Source: Marine Group I thaumarchaeote
Lineage (GTDB): Archaea; Thermoproteota; Nitrososphaeria; Nitrososphaerales; Nitrosopumilaceae
Length of the DNA stretch: 44,290 nucleotides
Assembly: GCA_013390905.1 (NCBI GenBank)
Contig: JACATG010000010.1
Span: forward strand, 1 to 44,290
Direction of reading: 5' to 3'
The notes beneath the pieces are model-generated. The model saw only the letters and a program-made list of their open reading frames with translations. It ran no database searches and was not told the DNA's origin. The translations under genes and the position numbers were made by a program. Position 1 is the stretch's first letter. Every line of letters begins with the position of its first letter. Shown piece after piece: positions 22,829 through 32,567 of the stretch.

Positions 22829-23659
22829 ATGAAAAAAATTCAGATGATCAAAAACCAACCTCTTTCATTAATTTCTACAACGAAAATTATTCAGATGAGT
22901 AATGTCTCGACGTCTTATGATTCTAAAAATTTTGCTTTAAAAGGAATTAACTTGTCAATCGATAGAGGAACTAATTATGCTATTGTTGGACAATCTGGTT
23001 CTGGAAAATCTACTTTACTAAAACTAATGAATGGAATGATGATTTCTAGTAATGGAACAATCAAAATTGATTATGTTGTACCGGACATGAATGACAAAAA
23101 ATTCAAAAAGATGATGCACACAATTGGGTACATCCCTCAAAGTCTTGGATTAATAAAAAATATTACAGTTATTGAAAATATTCTCATTGGTGCACTACCC
23201 CGACTTAGTAAAATTCAATCATTATTCAAGAGGTTCCCAGAACATGAAATTCAAGAAGCTAAAAGAATTCTAAAACTAGTTGCGCTATCTGGAAAAGAAA
23301 ACAGAAAAGTCTACATGCTCAGTGGTGGTGAAAAACGAAGGGTTGCTATCGCTAGAGCACTAATGCAAAAACCTACAATCTTATTGGCAGATGAAATTGT
23401 TTCAGAATTAGATCATGTTACTGCACATGAGATTATGGATTTGATTGCAGATGCTCAAAAACAAATGAATCTAACAGCAATTATGGTTCATCATGATATG
23501 CAACTAGCATTAGAGTACGCAAATCGAGTTGCAGTTATCAAAGATGGTGAAAAAATTCTAGAGATTGGAGTCGAAGGCGAAAAAATAGTTGATTTTCAAA
23601 CAGGTGATATGAGTGCAGAAGAGATTATGGAGATGTATAGTAATGACTCCAAAAAATAA
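22829..23659 (+). CDS. phnC: phosphonate-type ABC transporter ATP-binding protein
   Basis: 276 residues. Walker A GQSGSGKST at 54-62, Q-loop IPQSLG near 103, signature LSGGEKRR at 164-168, Walker B ILLADE at 184-189 and switch His H221 (MVHHD). The position after Walker B Glu is normal for ATPases. Eighteen bases separate it from phnD. It powers uptake through PhnE. The first 20 residues are an extra extension before the usual start of the domain (IIQMSNVSTSY). Confidence 0.92.
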   Translation: MKKIQMIKNQPLSLISTTKIIQMSNVSTSYDSKNFALKGINLSIDRGTNYAIVGQSGSGKSTLLKLMNGMMISSNGTIKIDYVVPDMNDKKFKKMMHTIGYIPQSLGLIKNITVIENILIGALPRLSKIQSLFKRFPEHEIQEAKRILKLVALSGKENRKVYMLSGGEKRRVAIARALMQKPTILLADEIVSELDHVTAHEIMDLIADAQKQMNLTAIMVHHDMQLALEYANRVAVIKDGEKILEIGVEGEKIVDFQTGDMSAEEIMEMYSNDSKK

Positions 23660-24428
23660 TATTATAATTGGAATTATTATCGCATTACTGGTAGTCGCAT
23701 CTTACAATGTTGATGCTAACCCTATCGAGTTTATTGAGGGATTACCAAATCTTGCAATAGTTGTTGAAGAAATGCTTCTTGTTGAACCAAAATATGTTCC
23801 AACTGCTATTTGGGCAATGTTTGAAACGATTCAAATGGCGTTTATTGGAACAATAATTGGTTTTGCAATTGCATTGCCACTAAGTATGCTTGCTGCAAGA
23901 AATCTTAACAGCAAATATGTTTATGCTCCGGTTCGTGCATTGTTAGCAACTATTCGCACATTTCCATCAATTTTGTGGGCAATCTTATTTGTAATCATGG
24001 TAGGATTAGGTCCTTTTGCAGGCGTTTTAGCAATTATCATGTATACAATTGGATTTGTTAGCAAATTACAATATGAAGCAATTGAAACAATTGATTCTGA
24101 CCCTATGGATGCAGTAAGCTCAATTGGAGTATCAAAATGGCAATTGATTCGTTATGTTGTGATTCCTGAATCAGCCTCTCATCTTCTTAGTCAGTTGCTT
24201 TACATGTTTGATTATAATATTCGTCAAACTAGTATCCTTGGATTGGTTGGTGCAGGAGGAATTGGTTTCTACATAATTAATTATATCAAATTCTTTGAAT
24301 ATGGAAAAGCAGCAGTTTTCATGTTAATAGTACTAATTACAGTTTTGATAATTGATTGGGTTAGTGTTAAGATAAGAGACAAGTATATCATTAAATCACA
24401 ACATGGAATGGAAGTTACTACAAAATAG
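23643..24428 (+). CDS. phnE: phosphonate-type ABC transporter permease
   Basis: 261 residues with about six membrane helices. The ABC permease coupling (EAA-like) loop is visible as EAIETIDSDPMDAVSSIGVS, and ends of the fold include LGLVGAGGIGFYI. ATG at 23643 (MTPKNNIIIGI) overlaps the end of phnC by 17 bp, suggesting translational coupling. With phnD and phnC it forms the whole transporter; no phosphonate-cleavage genes are adjacent, so it may serve phosphorus scavenging rather than breakdown here. Confidence 0.9.
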   Translation: MTPKNNIIIGIIIALLVVASYNVDANPIEFIEGLPNLAIVVEEMLLVEPKYVPTAIWAMFETIQMAFIGTIIGFAIALPLSMLAARNLNSKYVYAPVRALLATIRTFPSILWAILFVIMVGLGPFAGVLAIIMYTIGFVSKLQYEAIETIDSDPMDAVSSIGVSKWQLIRYVVIPESASHLLSQLLYMFDYNIRQTSILGLVGAGGIGFYIINYIKFFEYGKAAVFMLIVLITVLIIDWVSVKIRDKYIIKSQHGMEVTTK

Positions 24429-24446
24429 ATTCTTTCTGCACCTGTT

Positions 24447-25472
24447 TTAGGTAGTAATCTTGTCTAGTTGATTTGATTCAACTGCTGTTTTTATTTCTCT
24501 TGCAATCCTTCTACCCATGCTCATAGGTTCATTAAACAAGAGTGAATAGTATGGTGAGCCATCCATGTAGATATTGGTTCCTGCAACAATTCTTGCTGAA
24601 AATTCAAATGATGTAAATTTTGCATTTTCATCATAAACTCCTTCAATACAAAATGGTCCGTTCATACCTGGTGCTACAAGTTTTTTTGCAGCAACAACAA
24701 AGTTTTCTCCCATATTGTACACTTCATCCAAAAGTGACTCTCTTAAAACTAGAGGGCTATTTCCAATTACATTAAACGATGGAACCTTGTTAGTTTTTAG
24801 TTGCTGGTCAGATGGTATTCTAGCAAGACCTTCAATATCTGACTCGTGTCTTTGATCAGCTCCAAAGAATTCTAATTCTTCTTTTAGTGGAGAATAAAAG
24901 AATTGTAAATAAGCTAAAACCCCTGCTGCATATTTTTGAATGTAAAGTGTCTCATCTTTTGAAATCACTCCTTCTGAAATCAACTGATTTCTTTTTGTGT
25001 TGTAATCATTTTCATTTGCTGCCAAAAAGTATCCCTTTCCACCTGCTGCTCCCTGTCTTTTTATAATTACTAGACTGTTGATATCTTTAGGATCAGATAC
25101 TGTAGTTGGAATAGGAAGATTTGCTTCTCTCATGAGTTTCTCTTTCATCTCTCTATCTGATTCCCATTTTAGAATCCATTTGTTTCCAAATACAGGAGTC
25201 TTGATTGATTCAATCTCTTCAGAACTCATTTGTGCAATCAATGTTCCATGAGGAATCAAAATGGCATCATTTTGTTCAAGAATTGATTGACATTTTTGGT
25301 CTAGAACTTCATTAAAGGAATTTACTATGATTAGTTCATCAATAAATGGAAATCTTTGATATAGTTTTTCTCGTTTTTTTTCACAGACTAATATGGTTTT
25401 TAGACCTTCATCTTTCGCACCTTTGAGAACCTGTAAAGAACAATGAGATCCTAATGTTGCTATGGCAGTCAT
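24447..25472 (-). CDS. purP: FAICAR synthetase PurP
   Basis: 341 residues. This ATP-grasp enzyme forms FAICAR from AICAR and formate, the archaeal route of purine synthesis. The N-terminus (MTAIATLGSHCSLQVLKGAK) and blocks RQGAAGGKGYFLA (ATP-grasp loop), FFGADQRHESDIEGLARIPS, PFCIEGVYDE and FEFSARIVAGTNIYMDGSPY are typical. ATG start. It ends 19 bp past the convergent phnE stop. No other purine genes are near. Confidence 0.93.
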   Translation of the reverse strand: MTAIATLGSHCSLQVLKGAKDEGLKTILVCEKKREKLYQRFPFIDELIIVNSFNEVLDQKCQSILEQNDAILIPHGTLIAQMSSEEIESIKTPVFGNKWILKWESDREMKEKLMREANLPIPTTVSDPKDINSLVIIKRQGAAGGKGYFLAANENDYNTKRNQLISEGVISKDETLYIQKYAAGVLAYLQFFYSPLKEELEFFGADQRHESDIEGLARIPSDQQLKTNKVPSFNVIGNSPLVLRESLLDEVYNMGENFVVAAKKLVAPGMNGPFCIEGVYDENAKFTSFEFSARIVAGTNIYMDGSPYYSLLFNEPMSMGRRIAREIKTAVESNQLDKITT

Positions 25473-25500
25473 TGCGATGTTTTCAGTTGTATTTTGTACT

Positions 25501-25710
25501 TTATGAACTATGTGCGGTTGAAACGTATTGAAATACCTCGTCTATCAATTCAATACTTAATTCTGATTTGACATCTTCAGGAATTACCTTTAGAACAAAA
25601 TCATACATAGTTGTATTCTTAGGAAGGTCACCTCTTTCCTGTAATAGAGAAAAAACAGCAATTCCATTTGAGATTAGCGCTACCATCTTTTCTTTGTTAG
25701 TGAGACTCAC
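25501..25710 (-). CDS. hypothetical 69-residue protein
   Basis: A small helical protein from GTG (MSLTNKEKMVALISNGIAVF, then LQERGDLPKNTTMYDFVLKV and PEDVKSELSIELIDEVFQYV). No metal site or membrane segment. It lies upstream of purP on the same strand with 28 bp between, so it may share the transcript. Function unknown; conserved hypothetical by its coding look. Confidence 0.6.
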   Translation of the reverse strand: MSLTNKEKMVALISNGIAVFSLLQERGDLPKNTTMYDFVLKVIPEDVKSELSIELIDEVFQYVSTAHSS

Positions 25711-25827
25711 AATATCTATGAAAAATCATGGTAATTTAATGTAAATCTGGTTATTGAAAATTAAGGTATTAGTGCACTATTTTGTGTAAAAATTAATTAC
25801 ACCATGAAATGTGGAGTAAAGTAAATT

Positions 25828-27138
25828 ATGATAGAAACTGAATTAGGAAATTTACGTAGATCTCATTATTCTGATGAAATCAATCCCTCTATGGATGGCA
25901 CACAAGTAATCATTATGGGTTGGGTTTTAACAATACGTGGACATGGAAACATTTGTTTTGCTACAATCCGTGACAAAAATGGCGATATCTCAGTTGTTGC
26001 AAAAAAGGGAGATTGTCCAGATGAGATTCGCGAAAAAATATCTTCACTAAAAGCACATTCTTCAATTGCTGTTATTGGAAAAGTAAAATCTTCTGAAAAG
26101 GCACCTAGTGGATTTGAGATAATTCCAACAGAACTTAGAGTCTTTTCAGAAGTTGAAAAGATTCCTCCTTTTGAGCCTACTGCAAAAACTGTCAAAAATA
26201 TTGATACACGATTAGAGGTAAGACCAATCGATCTTAGACGTAAGCCTCTACAACATATTTTCAATGCTAGAAGTCTAGTCTTAAAATCAATCAGAGATTA
26301 TTTCTATTCGCAAAAATTTATTGAGATTAATACTCCAAAAATAATTGCAACGGCTACTGAAGGTGGGGCCGCATTATTTGCAATCTTTTATTATAACAAA
26401 GAAGCTTTTTTGGCCCAAAGTCCACAATTGTACAAAGAACAATTAACTATGAGCTTTGAAAAAGTCTTTGAGATTGCTCCAATTTTTAGAGCAGAATCAT
26501 CAAGAACTAATCGTCATTTAGCAGAAGCCATCTCAATTGATTTGGAAGAAGCATTTGTTGATTATAATGATATAATGGATAGAATTGAGGAACTAATAAA
26601 AATTTCAATTAAAACTGTTAATGATTATGTAACAATTAATCCTGATGCTAAATTTTTAATTCCTACCATGCCTGAAACAATTCCACGATATTCTTATGAT
26701 GAATTAATAGATAAAATGCAAAAGGCAGGAGTAAAAACTGAATGGGGAGATGATTTGTATCCATCTAATCTCAAAAAGATTAATCTTGATGGATTTTACT
26801 TTATCATTGATTGGCCTTTGGGCCCAAAACCGTTTTACGTAAAAGATAGTAAATCCAACCCAAAAATTTCTGAATCCTTTGACTTGATGTATGGTGATTT
26901 AGAATTGTCTTCAGGCAGTACCAGAATTGAGAAACGAGATGAATTAGAGGGGAGAATGAAGAATAAAGGAATGAAGACTGATGCATTTGAGTATCATCTG
27001 GGTGCATTTGATTATGGTGTTCCACCTCATGCGGGTTGTGGAATTGGTCTTGAGAGGCTAATTATGGCTCTTACCGGTACTGAAAACATCCGAGATGTAA
27101 CATTTTATCCAAGAGACGTTGACAGATTAACACCCTAG
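25828..27138 (+). CDS. aspS: aspartyl-tRNA synthetase (archaeal type, probably non-discriminating)
   Basis: 436 residues. N-terminal OB-fold (VIIMGWVLTIRGHGNICFAT), then class II core: motif 2 FEIAPIFRAESSRTNRHLAE, motif 3 GCGIGLERLIMAL, and EGGAALFAIFYYNKEAFLAQ with LAQSPQLYKEQ, as in archaeal AspRS. Because gatCAB lies in the same operon, it probably charges both tRNA-Asp and tRNA-Asn, with GatCAB amidating the latter. The specificity is inferred from context, not from residues. ATG start. Confidence 0.93.
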   Translation: MIETELGNLRRSHYSDEINPSMDGTQVIIMGWVLTIRGHGNICFATIRDKNGDISVVAKKGDCPDEIREKISSLKAHSSIAVIGKVKSSEKAPSGFEIIPTELRVFSEVEKIPPFEPTAKTVKNIDTRLEVRPIDLRRKPLQHIFNARSLVLKSIRDYFYSQKFIEINTPKIIATATEGGAALFAIFYYNKEAFLAQSPQLYKEQLTMSFEKVFEIAPIFRAESSRTNRHLAEAISIDLEEAFVDYNDIMDRIEELIKISIKTVNDYVTINPDAKFLIPTMPETIPRYSYDELIDKMQKAGVKTEWGDDLYPSNLKKINLDGFYFIIDWPLGPKPFYVKDSKSNPKISESFDLMYGDLELSSGSTRIEKRDELEGRMKNKGMKTDAFEYHLGAFDYGVPPHAGCGIGLERLIMALTGTENIRDVTFYPRDVDRLTP

Positions 27139-27148
27139 GTGCAAGTGA

Positions 27149-27415
27149 ATGGTTACTGAAGAACAAATAGAACATGTTTCAAAATTAATGAAAATAGACA
27201 TCGATGATCATAAGGAATATGTTGATAAGGTACAGACCATGATTGATTATTTTGATGTTTTAGATTCCGCAGATGTTGAATCTGAAGAAATCTCAATGCA
27301 GGAAATCACGATTTCTAATTTACGAGAAGATAAGTATGTCCCATTTAATGAAAAACTAATTGACAAACTAAACAATTACAAAGGCACCTACGTGCGAGCA
27401 CCAAAGATGTCTTAA
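27149..27415 (+). CDS. gatC: Asp/Glu-tRNA amidotransferase subunit C
   Basis: 88 residues. The sequence MVTEEQIEHVSKLMKIDIDD, then YVDKVQTMIDYFDVLDSADV and an APKMS-type end fits GatC, the small subunit that clamps GatA to GatB. It sits 10 bp after aspS, and its TAA overlaps the A of the gatA ATG, so the three genes are translationally coupled. ATG start. Confidence 0.92.
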   Translation: MVTEEQIEHVSKLMKIDIDDHKEYVDKVQTMIDYFDVLDSADVESEEISMQEITISNLREDKYVPFNEKLIDKLNNYKGTYVRAPKMS

Positions 27416-28860
27416 TGAACCTAAAAATTTCTGCCCTTGAATTTGTCCAACAAGTACAAAACGGAAATATTTCTGCTGAAGATTTTGTTGCAAAAACCCT
27501 AGAACGAATACAAAGTATTGATGATAAACTCCATGCTTTTTTATTTGTAAATGAAAAGGCAATTGATCAAGCACGAGATATTGACAAAAAAATAAAATCT
27601 GGAAGTAAAGTTGGGGCATGTTTCGGAATGCCAATTTCAATTAAAGATAATATGTGCATCAAAGACAGCAAAACTACTTGTGCATCAAAAATGCTTGAAA
27701 ATTTTGTAGCACCATATGATGCAACTGTCATAACAAAACTAAAAGAACAAGATGCAGTATTTGTTGGAAAAGTAAATCTTGATGAGTTTGCTATGGGGTT
27801 AACAACTGAATTTAGCGCATTTGGTTCAAGTAAAAATCCATGGAACACAGAATACGTTCCAGGTGGTTCTTCTGGTGGCAGTGCAGTTTCTGTAAGTGCT
27901 TTTGAGTGTGTTGCTTCACTAGGATCTGATACTGGTGGCTCTGTTAGAAATCCTGCCAGTTTTTGTTCTGTGGTTGGATACAAGCCAACTTATGGTCTAA
28001 TTAGCAGATATGGCTTAATTTCTTATTCAAATAGTATTGAACAGATTGGCCCTCTTACTAGAACCGTAAAAGACACTGCTTTCATGTTAAACATCATTTC
28101 TGGATTAGATCCTAATGATAATACTACTATTGATAACAAAAATGAAGACTATCTTTCAGGTATTGATTCTGGAATAGAAGGCAAGAAGATAGGCATAATT
28201 CAGGAGATGGTTGGAGAAGGAACTGATCCTACAGTTTTATCTGCAACAAAAGATGCTATTTCAAAACTGGAGAATCTTGGAGCAACATGCGAAGATGTAT
28301 CACTGGATATGGTAAAATATTCTGTTGCGGCATATTATACAATTGCTGCAACAGAAGCTGGTAGTAATCTTGCAAGATATGATAATTTAAGATATGGATA
28401 TGATTTTTCTGTTGAAGGTTATGAGTTTAACTCTTACATTGCAAAGGCACGACGAAACTTTGGTCCAGAAGTAAAAAGAAGAATGATAATTGGAGGATTT
28501 GTTCCATCTGCAGGCCATGCCGGAAAATATTTTCTTAAAGCAATCAAAGTAAAAAGTAAACTTACAAGAGAAATAAATGAAGCATTTAAGAAATTTGATC
28601 TTTTGATTGCGCCAACTGTTCCAATACTTCCATTTAAAATTGGAGAAAAGATTAATGATCCTGTTTCTCTATTTCTAATTGATATCAACACTGTCACAGC
28701 AAATCTTACAGGAAAACCGTCAATTTCAGTTCCATTTACTATCTCAAATGGATTGCCAATTGGAATACAATTATTGGCAGATTCAATGAATGATAAATTA
28801 CTACTACAAGCTGCATATGCATTGGAACAGACTATTACATTGCAGGAGGTTCCCATTTGA
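27415..28860 (+). CDS. gatA: Asp/Glu-tRNA amidotransferase subunit A
   Basis: 481 residues. The amidase-signature catalytic triad is visible: K77 (ISIKDN), S152 in PGGSSGGS and the nucleophile S176 in GSDTGGSVRNP. It releases ammonia from glutamine or asparagine for amidation of mischarged tRNA. The ATG overlaps the gatC stop by one base; its TGA overlaps the gatB TTG start by 4 bp. Full length. Confidence 0.95.
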   Translation: MNLKISALEFVQQVQNGNISAEDFVAKTLERIQSIDDKLHAFLFVNEKAIDQARDIDKKIKSGSKVGACFGMPISIKDNMCIKDSKTTCASKMLENFVAPYDATVITKLKEQDAVFVGKVNLDEFAMGLTTEFSAFGSSKNPWNTEYVPGGSSGGSAVSVSAFECVASLGSDTGGSVRNPASFCSVVGYKPTYGLISRYGLISYSNSIEQIGPLTRTVKDTAFMLNIISGLDPNDNTTIDNKNEDYLSGIDSGIEGKKIGIIQEMVGEGTDPTVLSATKDAISKLENLGATCEDVSLDMVKYSVAAYYTIAATEAGSNLARYDNLRYGYDFSVEGYEFNSYIAKARRNFGPEVKRRMIIGGFVPSAGHAGKYFLKAIKVKSKLTREINEAFKKFDLLIAPTVPILPFKIGEKINDPVSLFLIDINTVTANLTGKPSISVPFTISNGLPIGIQLLADSMNDKLLLQAAYALEQTITLQEVPI

Positions 28861-30260
28861 CAAAGATTGGTTTAGAAATTCACTGCCAGCTAACAAATTT
28901 GAAAAGTAAATTGTTTTGTTCATGTAAGGCAAACTATCGAGAATTTGAAATTAATGAGAATATCTGTCCTATTTGTATGGGACTACCAGGAAGTTTGCCC
29001 AGATTAAATCAAGAAGCTGTAAAAAAGGCAACAATGATTGCAATGGCTCTTAACTGTACTACTCCTGATAAGATTGCATTTTTTAGAAAAAATTACTTTT
29101 ATCCAGATTTACCAAAAAACTTCCAAATCACTCAGCTAAATATCTACGGTAAAACTAGCATTGGCGGTACAGGCTCAATAATAGTCGGTGATAAAAAAAT
29201 TAGAATCACACGAATCCAACTAGAGGAAGATCCTGGGCGACTAATTTACGAAGGCAGTTCATCCAAAAATCTAATTACTTTGGTTGATTACAATCGTGCA
29301 GGTACACCATTGGTTGAAATTGTTACAGAACCCGATTTTGAAAATCCTAAACAAGTAAGAGATTTTGTTAACATTCTATCTGATTTACTTGAAAATCTTG
29401 AAGTCTCAGATCCTGGTTTAGATGGTGCAATGAGATCTGATGCCAATGTTTCGATTGAAGGGGGAAATAAAGTTGAAATCAAAAATATTGGCTCTTTTCA
29501 TGATTTAGAAAAAGCTGTTCACTTTGAAATTACAAGACAAGAAAGCTTGAATTCTAGAGATATTCAAATAATTCAAGAAACAAGACATTGGGACGACAAA
29601 AGAAAAATTACTGTTTCATCACGTTCAAAAGAAGAAGATCTTGATTATCGGTATTTTCTAGAAGGTGATATACCTTGGATTATAATTGATCCTAAGACTA
29701 AAGAGAATCTAAAATCAAATATGCCAGAAAGCATTAGCTCAAAAAAAGAAAGGTATGTTTCAAAATATAACATTCCTACACAAGTTGCAACTGTTTTGTC
29801 ATCTGATAAATTTTACTCTGATTTATTTGAAGAATCTCATACTGAAGTAACTGCAAAAGAAATTGCAAATATTATTACTACTGATTTGATGGGACTAATC
29901 GATACAAGAGAAAAACGTAAAGAATCAAAAATTACTGCAACTCATCTGAAAGATTTAGCTGATTCAATCCAATCTGGAAAAATCTCTAGAAACTCTGCTA
30001 AAAACGCATTGTACGAAATTGTAAAGACTGGGAAGAATTTATCTAAAGTAATGTCTGAATTAGATCTTGGAAATGTATCTGATGAATCAGAACTATTGGG
30101 AATTATTAAAGCAGTTATTTTTGAGGAGTTAAAAGCAGTGGAAGAAGCAAAATCTAATCCCCAGACAATCAACTATCTAGTTGGAAAAGTAATGCAAAAA
30201 ACAAAAGGAAAGGCAGATCCTAAACTAACATTGGATTTACTAAAAAAACAGTTGAAATAA
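28857..30260 (+). CDS. gatB: Asp/Glu-tRNA amidotransferase subunit B
   Basis: 467 residues from TTG. It begins TKIGLEIHCQLTNLKSKLFC with CSCKANY and CPICMGLPGSLPRLN, the zinc-binding Cys pairs and glycine-rich motif of GatB. EEDPGRLIYEG and DYNRAGTPLVEIVTEPD are hallmark blocks. The C-terminal YqeY-like domain (SGKISRNSAKNALYEIVKTG) binds tRNA. It phosphorylates and amidates Asp/Glu on tRNA. TTGA overlap with gatA. Confidence 0.95.
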   Translation: MTKIGLEIHCQLTNLKSKLFCSCKANYREFEINENICPICMGLPGSLPRLNQEAVKKATMIAMALNCTTPDKIAFFRKNYFYPDLPKNFQITQLNIYGKTSIGGTGSIIVGDKKIRITRIQLEEDPGRLIYEGSSSKNLITLVDYNRAGTPLVEIVTEPDFENPKQVRDFVNILSDLLENLEVSDPGLDGAMRSDANVSIEGGNKVEIKNIGSFHDLEKAVHFEITRQESLNSRDIQIIQETRHWDDKRKITVSSRSKEEDLDYRYFLEGDIPWIIIDPKTKENLKSNMPESISSKKERYVSKYNIPTQVATVLSSDKFYSDLFEESHTEVTAKEIANIITTDLMGLIDTREKRKESKITATHLKDLADSIQSGKISRNSAKNALYEIVKTGKNLSKVMSELDLGNVSDESELLGIIKAVIFEELKAVEEAKSNPQTINYLVGKVMQKTKGKADPKLTLDLLKKQLK

Positions 30261-30263
30261 TAC

Positions 30264-30527
30264 ATGACTGATCTCTCATTAGAAGACATAGAATTCATCA
30301 AAATACTTGCCACTTCTGATGCTACTATTCTTCAATTAGGCATGAATGATGCTACTAGACACAGATTAGATGAACAGATAGGAGTAATTTTGAGGGAATA
30401 TTATCACGAAAATACTAGGAATACTAATACTGGCTGGACTAAAAAATTCCTAAAAGCAGGTATTAGTGAAGATGATGGAAAATCTGCAATTGCATGTGCA
30501 AGACGTCTTGGAATAGTTATTTCATAA
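30264..30527 (+). CDS. hypothetical protein after gatB
   Basis: 87 residues, ATG 3 bp past the gatB stop, so probably in the aspS-gatCAB transcript. The sequence (MTDLSLEDIEFIKILATSDA, then LDEQIGVILREYYHENTRNT and AGISEDDGKSAIACARRLGI) is helical and lacks metal motifs. Its constant place in the operon would suggest a link to translation, but this window alone cannot show it. Not recognised. Confidence 0.6.
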   Translation: MTDLSLEDIEFIKILATSDATILQLGMNDATRHRLDEQIGVILREYYHENTRNTNTGWTKKFLKAGISEDDGKSAIACARRLGIVIS

Positions 30528-30572
30528 ACCAAAAAATCTTTTTACACTCTTTCCGGTTGTAAAAATTATAAC

Positions 30573-32498
30573 TTGTCTAATTTTGAATTTATTCCTACTG
30601 AAAAACAAATCCAAGAATCAAATATTTTTCAGTTTATGCAAAAACATAATATTTCCTCACTAGAAGAATTATCTCAAAAAGCTAAGGATAATCTGGAATG
30701 GTTTTGGGAATCAGTAGATAAAGATATTGGAATTATTTGGGATCTACCTTATACTAAAACATTAGATATTTCTAATGGAATTGCATGGTCAAAGTGGTTT
30801 GTTAATGGTAAAACAAATATTTACAAATCCTCTGTTGAAAAATTTGCAAAACAAAACCCTCAAAAAATCGCATATCATTTTGTATCTGAAGATGGACAAA
30901 CATCAAAAATATCATATTCAGAATTAGATTCTAGAGTATCTAAACTTGCAAATGGTCTCAAATCACTTGGAGTAAAAAAAGGAGACATTATTGCAATTTA
31001 CTTACCTATGATTGAAGAAGCAATATTGGCAATCCTTGCGGCTTCAAAGATTGGCGCAATCCAAACCGTAATCTTTTCTGGATATAGTTCAGAATCAGTG
31101 CATATGCGATTGCAGGACTGCAAGGCAAAAATTCTCTTTATCTCTGATGGATATTATAGAAAAGGGAAACCAATATCACAAAAGCAAACTTCAGAGATTG
31201 CAATCAAAGATACTGTAATTGAAAAAACGATTGTTGTTTCTTACAAAGGAATTGATAATTATGAAGAATCGGAACAAATAATTTTTTATGATAAATTGGT
31301 ATCTCTTCAAAATATTCTTTGTAACACTGAAATTCTGGATTCCGAAGATCCATTGTTTATCTTGTACACATCAGGCACAACTGGCATGCCTAAAGGAGTT
31401 ATTCACACACATGGTGGTTTTTCGGTTTTTGCAGGTCATCAGGCTTCATATCTTATTGATATGAATGAAAATGACACATTATTTTGGCCTGCGGATATTG
31501 GTTGGATTACAGGTTTAGTGTGGAATATCTATGGACTTTTGATAACGGGGGCAACTGCTGTAATTTATGATGGTGCATTAGATTTTCCAACAATTGATAG
31601 GATATGGAAGATATTATCTGATTATCAAGCAACAATTTTTGGAATATCTCCAACTGCAGTACGGCTATTTAAAAAAAATAATGTTGAGCCATTAAAATCG
31701 TATTCATTAGATAAAATTAAAAACATTCCAACTACCGGAGAGCCACTTGATAAGGATTCTTGGTGGTGGTTATTTGAAAAAGTTGGCAACAAAAAAATTC
31801 CTATTATGAATTTGTCTGGTGGCACAGAAATTGGAGGTGCAATGTTATCTGTTTTCCCTGGAATGAAACTAAAGCCCACTACTGTTGGAATTCCAGTTCC
31901 TGGAATGAATCTTGATGTCTTTAATGACGATGGAAATTCTGTACAAAAACAAAATGGTTATCTAGTTATCAAATCTCCTTGGCCAACAATGACTAGAGGA
32001 TTGTTAAATGATGATGCAAGATATCTTGAAACTTATTGGTCACGATTTAAAAATATTTGGTTTCATGGAGATTATGTTTATGTTGATGAAGATAATCTTT
32101 GGTATATGCGTGGCAGAACTGATGATGTGATAAATATTTCAGGTCATAGAATGAGTACTGCTGAAATTGAACATGCTGCAATTTCACACAAAAAAATATC
32201 TGATGCAGCATCAATTGCTATTCCAGATAATATTACAGGTGAGGCAATTGTTTTGTTTTTTGTAGCTGATAATAAATTGGAGACTGGTTTGGAATCTGAG
32301 ATTTCTAATTATATTTCTGAAAAGATTGGCAAAGTTGCAAGACCCAAACTTGTTTTCCAACTATCTGATTTGCCAAAGACAAGAACAGGTAAAATAATGC
32401 GTCGATTATTAAAATCCAAATTATTGGGAGAGGATCTGGGAGATTTGTCATCTCTCGAAAACCCACATGTTTTAGACGAAATTTCAAAATTAGGTTGA
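30573..32498 (+). CDS. AMP-forming acyl-CoA synthetase (acetyl/acetoacetyl-CoA synthetase-like)
   Basis: 641 residues from TTG. Core A3 YTSGTTGMPKG around 264-274, ADIGWITG, a region near residue 415 with NLSGGTEIGGAM, GDYVYVDEDNLWYMRGRTDD and the Lys of the C-terminal KTRTGKIMRRLLK. The N-terminal Acs-type cap (WFVNGKTNIYKSS) is present. Classical acetyl-CoA synthetase has WWQTETGG where this has LSGGTEIGG, as in acetoacetyl-CoA-type enzymes, so the acyl pocket may be larger and the substrate is unclear. Makes acyl-CoA from an acid, ATP and CoA. Confidence 0.85.
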   Translation: MSNFEFIPTEKQIQESNIFQFMQKHNISSLEELSQKAKDNLEWFWESVDKDIGIIWDLPYTKTLDISNGIAWSKWFVNGKTNIYKSSVEKFAKQNPQKIAYHFVSEDGQTSKISYSELDSRVSKLANGLKSLGVKKGDIIAIYLPMIEEAILAILAASKIGAIQTVIFSGYSSESVHMRLQDCKAKILFISDGYYRKGKPISQKQTSEIAIKDTVIEKTIVVSYKGIDNYEESEQIIFYDKLVSLQNILCNTEILDSEDPLFILYTSGTTGMPKGVIHTHGGFSVFAGHQASYLIDMNENDTLFWPADIGWITGLVWNIYGLLITGATAVIYDGALDFPTIDRIWKILSDYQATIFGISPTAVRLFKKNNVEPLKSYSLDKIKNIPTTGEPLDKDSWWWLFEKVGNKKIPIMNLSGGTEIGGAMLSVFPGMKLKPTTVGIPVPGMNLDVFNDDGNSVQKQNGYLVIKSPWPTMTRGLLNDDARYLETYWSRFKNIWFHGDYVYVDEDNLWYMRGRTDDVINISGHRMSTAEIEHAAISHKKISDAASIAIPDNITGEAIVLFFVADNKLETGLESEISNYISEKIGKVARPKLVFQLSDLPKTRTGKIMRRLLKSKLLGEDLGDLSSLENPHVLDEISKLG

Positions 32499-32567
32499 AA
32501 AAATCTAACTTTTTACTACTTACTATTTCACGCTTTGTGTCTTAATTAAATCTCATAATACTCATTA

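Noticed and set aside
28434-28856. Minus-strand 140-codon frame
   Set aside because: Shadow of gatA, which is intact with all catalytic residues.
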